Source of the DNA: DATLGB01 sp963726825
Lineage (GTDB): Bacteria > Actinomycetota > Thermoleophilia > Solirubrobacterales > Solirubrobacteraceae
Direction: 5' to 3'
NCBI GenBank assembly: GCA_963726825.1
Contig: CAVSDT010000002.1
Span: 992,001-1,056,000, forward strand
Length of the DNA stretch: 64,000 nucleotides
Shown: positions 60,182-64,000 of the stretch, one piece after another
Position numbering within the stretch: the stretch's first letter is position 1
How the letters are laid out: each line of letters opens with the position of its first letter
Position numbers and translations under genes: made by a program
The notes under the pieces: model-generated
What the model saw: the letters and a program-made list of their open reading frames with translations, nothing else
Databases searched by the model: none
Told to the model about the DNA's origin: nothing

Positions 60182-63127
60182 ATGACCGAACGCCGTCGCA
60201 ACTTCTTCGTCCTCCTGCTCGTCTTCGGCCTGCTGGCCGGGTCGGCCGTGGTGGTGGCCGCGAAGTCGACGAAGCTGGGCCTCGACCTCCAGGGCGGCGT
60301 CTCGCTCGTCTACCAGGCCAAGCCGACCAAGCAGCAGCCGACGGTCACGCCGGCCGCGCTCGATCGCGCCGTGGACATCATCCGCGAGCGCGTCGACGCC
60401 CTCGGCGTCGGCGAGCCGTCGATCTCGCGCGCCGGCAACGAGCAGATCGAGGTCGACCTGCCCGCTGTCGAGGACGCGCAGCGCGCCGCCGACCAGGTCG
60501 GCTCGACCGCCCAGCTGTACTTCTACGACTGGGAGCTCAACCTCCTGGACCCGAAGAACTGCCAGACCAGCCCCGACCAGGCCAACGCCGGCAACACGGG
60601 CTTCATCCAGGGCTTCTACCGCGCCACGCAGGCAGCGGCGAAGTGCAAGCCGTTCGACGGCAAGAACACCACGAACGCCTCCCAGCAGCGCTTCTACGGC
60701 TTCGACAAGAACAACGAGGTCATCAACGGCGGCCTGCCGGAGACGGACCCCAACGAGCTGTGGCGCGACTTCGACGGCGGCAAGAAGCCGGCCGACGCCA
60801 AGCAGGTCGAGGTCCCGGCCGGCGTCCTGATCGTCCGCGCGGAGCGCCCGACCACCAAGAACGGCAAGCTCGGTCCCCAGCCCGACCGCTGGTGGCTGCT
60901 GCGTGACGACCCGGCGCTGTCGGGCACCGACATCAAGGACCCGAAGCAGGCCTACGACCAGCAGGGCGGCGGCGGCCCCATCGTCACGATGGAGTTCACC
61001 AACAAGGGCAAGAACGCGTTCCAGTCGGTCACCCAGGCGATCGCCCAGCGCGGCCAGGACAACGCGCTGCCGACCCAGTCCCCGCTGGAGGCCTCCCAGC
61101 ACTTCGCGATCGTGCTCGACAACCAGCTCGTCTCGACGCCGTTCATCAACTACGCCGAGAACCCCGACGGCATCGACGGCGAGACGGGCGCGCAGATCTC
61201 CGGCGGCTTCACCGTCCAGAGCGCCCAGGACCTCGCGAAGTTCCTCGAGATCGGCGCGCTTCCCGTCGAGCTCGAGAACGTCTCGCGCTCCCAGGTGTCG
61301 GCGACCCTCGGTCAGCAGGCGCTCGACCAGGGGCTCATCGCCGGCCTCGCGGGCTTCGTCATCGTCGCGCTGTTCCTGCTGACCTTCTATCGCGTGCTCG
61401 GTCTCGTCGCCGTCGGGGCGATGCTCATCTACGCGGTCTACTTCTACGCGCTGATCAAGCTGATCCCGGTGGTCCTGACGCTGCCGGGCATCGCCGGCCT
61501 CGTCCTCGGCCTGGGCGTCGCCGCGGACGCGAACATCGTCGTCTTCGAGCGCGTGAAGGAGGAGGTGCGCAAGGGGAGATCGACGGGCGCGGCCATCGCC
61601 GAGGGCTTCAAGAAGGGCATCTCGACGATCATCGACGCCAACGTCGTCACGATCCTCGTCGCGTTCATCCTCTTCATCCTCGCCACGGCCCAGGTGCGCG
61701 GCTTCGCGCTGACCCTCGGCCTCGGCACGATCGTCTCCCTGATCACGGCCGTGCTCGCGACCCAGGCGATCCTGCTGTCGCTGCGCAACACGCGCGTGCT
61801 CTCGTCGAAGTTCGCGCTCGGCGCCAGCGACAAGCCGTCGCGGATCAGGATCGACTTCATGGGCGCGTCGCGCTGGTTCTTCTCGATCTCGGGGATGATC
61901 CTGCTGATCGGGGCGCTCGGCATCGCGTCCAAGACCCTCAAGCTCGGCATCGACTTCGAGTCGGGCACGAAGATCACCGCGTCGCTGACCCGGGACGCCA
62001 CCGTCAACCAGGTCCGCTCGACGATCGAGGGCGAGGGCTTCGACAACGTCGAGGTCCAGAAGGTCACGAACGCCGACCTCGGCAAGAACGTCTACGCGAT
62101 CTCCACCGGCCAGCTGCAGCCGCCGCAGGTCGGCCGGGTGGAGGAGGCGCTCCAGCGCGACTTCGGCACGGCGCAGCCGCCGTCCTCGACCTCGATCGGC
62201 CCGACGTTCGGCAAGTCGATCGCCAACTCGGCGCTGGTGGCGATCATCGCCTCGCTGCTCGTCATCTCCGTCTACATCGCCCTGCGCTTCGAATGGAAGT
62301 ACGCCGTCCCGGTGCTGATCGCGCTCGCGCACGACATCCTCATCACCGGTGGCGTCTACGCCCTCGTCGGTCGGGAGGTGACCGCGTCGACCGTCGCGGC
62401 CCTGCTCACCATCCTCGGCTACTCGCTCTACGACACGATCATCGTGTTCGACCGCATCCGCGAGAACGCGCCGCGCATGCCCAACGCGACGTTCTCCCAG
62501 ATCGTCAACCGCTCCGCGTCGGAGGTCATCGTGCGATCCCTCGCCACGTCGTTCTCGACGCTGCTGCCGGTCCTCGCGCTGCTGCTGTTCGGCGGCGACA
62601 CGCTGAAGGACTTCGCGTTCGCGCTGCTCGTCGGCATCGCCTCGGGCGCCTACTCGTCCCTGTTCATCGCCGGTCCCGTGCTCGTGCACTGGAAGGAGCG
62701 CGAGCCGATCTACCGCCGCCGCCGCCAGCGCGTCCTCGATGACCTGGGCCACGTGCCCGCCTACGCGGCCGGAACCCACGGCGCCGAGGTGGAGCCGCCC
62801 TCCAAGCGGCGGGTCACGACGACGTCCGATCCTGCGCAGGGCGTCAGCGACCGCGAGTTCGACGAGCTCGTCGCCAACCTCGGCGTGGAGGACGAGCGGG
62901 CCGCGCGCGCCGGCGCCGGCCGGCCGGGCGGCGGACGGCGTGCCCGTGCCGCCCGCGGCGAGGACGTCTCGTCACGCGGCCAGACCCCGCCGCCCGCGCC
63001 AGGCGCCGGCGGTGAGTCGCCCGCGTCCCGCGACGCCGGCGACGACGGGCCGTCTGACGCCGGCGGCAGCACGCCGCGGGGCGGGCGCCGCAAGTCACGC
63101 AACGCTCGACACGGGAGGCCGCGCTGA
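60182..63127 (+). CDS. secDF: Fused protein-export translocase SecDF
   Basis: The 981-residue protein joins SecD and SecF. The SecD half has the first helix (NFFVLLLVFGLLAGSAVVVAA), LGLDLQGGVSLVYQ, the P1 periplasmic domain with a long insert (about 115-245), then IVTMEFTNKGKNAFQ and the GLGVAADANIVVFERVKEE helix 4 motif. The SecF half starts about residue 555 (IDFMGASRWFFSISGMILL), with LGIDFESGTKIT, GYSLYDTIIVFDRIREN and VRSLATSFSTLLPVLAL. It uses the proton gradient to pull secreted proteins through SecYEG. A hydrophilic Arg/Gly/Pro-rich tail of about 110 residues follows the last helix. Confidence 0.96.
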   Translation: MTERRRNFFVLLLVFGLLAGSAVVVAAKSTKLGLDLQGGVSLVYQAKPTKQQPTVTPAALDRAVDIIRERVDALGVGEPSISRAGNEQIEVDLPAVEDAQRAADQVGSTAQLYFYDWELNLLDPKNCQTSPDQANAGNTGFIQGFYRATQAAAKCKPFDGKNTTNASQQRFYGFDKNNEVINGGLPETDPNELWRDFDGGKKPADAKQVEVPAGVLIVRAERPTTKNGKLGPQPDRWWLLRDDPALSGTDIKDPKQAYDQQGGGGPIVTMEFTNKGKNAFQSVTQAIAQRGQDNALPTQSPLEASQHFAIVLDNQLVSTPFINYAENPDGIDGETGAQISGGFTVQSAQDLAKFLEIGALPVELENVSRSQVSATLGQQALDQGLIAGLAGFVIVALFLLTFYRVLGLVAVGAMLIYAVYFYALIKLIPVVLTLPGIAGLVLGLGVAADANIVVFERVKEEVRKGRSTGAAIAEGFKKGISTIIDANVVTILVAFILFILATAQVRGFALTLGLGTIVSLITAVLATQAILLSLRNTRVLSSKFALGASDKPSRIRIDFMGASRWFFSISGMILLIGALGIASKTLKLGIDFESGTKITASLTRDATVNQVRSTIEGEGFDNVEVQKVTNADLGKNVYAISTGQLQPPQVGRVEEALQRDFGTAQPPSSTSIGPTFGKSIANSALVAIIASLLVISVYIALRFEWKYAVPVLIALAHDILITGGVYALVGREVTASTVAALLTILGYSLYDTIIVFDRIRENAPRMPNATFSQIVNRSASEVIVRSLATSFSTLLPVLALLLFGGDTLKDFAFALLVGIASGAYSSLFIAGPVLVHWKEREPIYRRRRQRVLDDLGHVPAYAAGTHGAEVEPPSKRRVTTTSDPAQGVSDREFDELVANLGVEDERAARAGAGRPGGGRRARAARGEDVSSRGQTPPPAPGAGGESPASRDAGDDGPSDAGGSTPRGGRRKSRNARHGRPR

Positions 63128-63423
63128 TGGCCGCGCTGGTGTGGTGCATGGTCGGTCTGGCCATCTGGCACGGGACGATCTTCCTCCCGGACCGCTTCCT
63201 CGGCGGCATCGTCGGGGCGTTCGTCGGGGCCGTGATCGGCTCGTTCGTCTTCGGCTTCATCGTGAACGGCCTGACCGTTCCGGGCAACAGCGACATGAGC
63301 CTCCTGACCGCCGTGGAGTCGATCCCGGGGTGCCTGATCGGGCTCGCGGTCGTCTACGCCCTCGGCGTGCGCGCCGAGAACGCCGAGGCGGCCCACTCGG
63401 GCGGCCTCGCGCCGCGCCGCTAG
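63127..63423 (+). CDS. Small three-helix membrane protein (GlsB/YeaQ-like shape)
   Basis: The 98-residue protein has three hydrophobic segments (LVWCMVGLAIWHGTIFL, GGIVGAFVGAVIGSFVFGFIV, SIPGCLIGLAVVYAL) with the Gly-rich middle helix of transglycosylase-associated/YeaQ-type proteins, though the match is only by shape. Its ATG shares a base with the secDF stop (TGATG), so it is co-translated with SecDF and may be an accessory of it. Confidence 0.65.
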   Translation: MAALVWCMVGLAIWHGTIFLPDRFLGGIVGAFVGAVIGSFVFGFIVNGLTVPGNSDMSLLTAVESIPGCLIGLAVVYALGVRAENAEAAHSGGLAPRR

Positions 63424-63430
63424 ACCAAAA

Positions 63431-63450
63431 CCGCCCACGTTGCAGGGCGG
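63431..63450. terminator. Short hairpin, possible terminator on the minus strand
   Basis: CCGCCC-N8-GGGCGG follows the small membrane protein gene. It has no T-run on the plus strand but is followed by TTTT on the minus strand, so a role in ending plus-strand transcription is doubtful. Confidence 0.25.
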
Positions 63451-63477
63451 ACGCGGCGCAGCGTCCGACCGCGCCCG

Positions 63478-63483
63478 TACGTT
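63478..63483 (+). promoter_or_regulatory. -10 box of recJ, leaderless geometry
   Basis: TACGTT lies 6 nt before the GTG at 63490. Confidence 0.4.
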
Positions 63484-63489
63484 GCCCGG

Positions 63490-64000
63490 GTGCCCGACGT
63501 CCGCTTCGACCTCGCCCCGTACGCCTTCGCGGACGCGCGGCGGCTGGTCGATGCGCTCGGCGTCTCGCACACCCTGGCGCAGGTGCTCGCCCGCCGTGGG
63601 CTCACGGATCCCGAGGACGCCAGGGTGTTCCTGGACGGCGAGGTCCGACACCCGCTCGACGCCTTCGGCGGGCTGCGCGCCGGCGCCGCCCTGATCCTCG
63701 ATCACGTCCGCCGCGGGTCCCGCATCACGGTCCACGGCGACTACGACGTGGACGGCGTGAGCTCCACGGCCATCCTCGTGCGGGTGCTGCGCACGCTCGG
63801 CGCCCGGGTGGACTGGTACCTGCCCAGCCGCACCGAGGACGGCTACGGCCTGGCCGCCGCGACCGTCGACCGGCTCGCCACGCGCGGGACCCAGCTGCTG
63901 GTCACTGCCGATTGTGCGATCACCGCCGTCGACGAGGTCGCGCGGGCCCGCGCGGCGGGGATGGACGTCGTGGTCACCGACCACCACGCGCCGCGCGCCG
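63490..64000 (+). CDS. recJ: Single-stranded-DNA-specific exonuclease RecJ (N-terminal part, cut by window edge)
   Basis: The visible 170 residues contain the DHH-family motifs in order: HGDYDVDGVSSTAIL (motif I, metal Asp pair), VTADCAITAVDEV (motif II) and VTDHHAPRA (motif III, the DHH signature). RecJ degrades 5'-ended single strands in recombination and mismatch repair. GTG at 63490 gives VPDVRFDLAPYAFADA and has a TACGTT box 6 nt upstream. Its place after secDF is usual in many actinobacteria. The frame stays open to the window end. Confidence 0.93.
   Translation, partial: MPDVRFDLAPYAFADARRLVDALGVSHTLAQVLARRGLTDPEDARVFLDGEVRHPLDAFGGLRAGAALILDHVRRGSRITVHGDYDVDGVSSTAILVRVLRTLGARVDWYLPSRTEDGYGLAAATVDRLATRGTQLLVTADCAITAVDEVARARAAGMDVVVTDHHAPRA

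Overview
The window looks like chromosome of a very GC-rich actinobacterium, most plausibly Thermoleophilia/Solirubrobacterales. The grounds are extreme GC bias at third codon positions, many GTG starts, chains of 1-4 bp start/stop overlaps, the yebC-ruvC-ruvA-ruvB-secDF-recJ order and a single fused SecDF. The lineage is an inference from style and gene order, not from a marker phylogeny. No stretch longer than about 170 bp lacks a gene. I see no tRNA, rRNA, CRISPR array, transposase or prophage gene.

Layout. (1) 1-4182: the 5' part of an indolepyruvate-ferredoxin-oxidoreductase-type gene with a GntR/FadR regulator just upstream, then gluQ and rfbC, and a divergent RpiR regulator. (2) 4175-16338: eleven tightly coupled minus-strand genes. 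They are a quinone-reductase-like enzyme, a TetR regulator, a complete peptide/nickel-type ABC importer (two ATPases, lipoprotein binding protein, two permeases), a cyclic amidohydrolase, a hydantoin racemase-like protein, an M20 carbamoyl/allantoate amidohydrolase and a ThDP enzyme. This reads as an uptake and degradation operon for a cyclic ureide or hydantoin, with a TTGACA promoter and a palindromic operator at its head. (3) 16505-24627: pdxS-pdxT, a DEAD-box helicase with a DbpA-like tail, a small membrane protein, an MFS transporter, and a coupled proline dehydrogenase/P5C dehydrogenase pair.

(4) 24736-56283: a long surface-glycan region with ten glycosyltransferases (GT2, GT4, one GT-C-like), seven SAM methyltransferases, a flippase, phosphomannomutase, a sugar-nucleotide cytidylyltransferase-like enzyme and two FAD oxidoreductases. 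Embedded in it are cysD-cysN-cysC (PAPS synthesis), an aminotransferase, a metallo-beta-lactamase fold protein, a GAF-SpoIIE phosphatase, an alcohol dehydrogenase and an aquaporin. Two unrelated families of dispersed perfect or near-perfect palindromes are confined to this region. One lies in intergenic DNA; the other is also read in frame inside glycan genes.

(5) 56298-64000: a conserved housekeeping run, yebC, a small membrane protein, ruvCAB, a zinc-ribbon/PAS-like protein, secDF, a small membrane protein and the start of recJ.

Regulation. First genes of transcription units repeatedly have a TANNNT box 6-8 nt before the start codon, as expected for leaderless or nearly leaderless mRNA, while genes inside operons rely on overlap and Shine-Dalgarno sequences. 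At two divergent gene pairs the two boxes fuse into one symmetric ANNNTANNNT element serving both strands.
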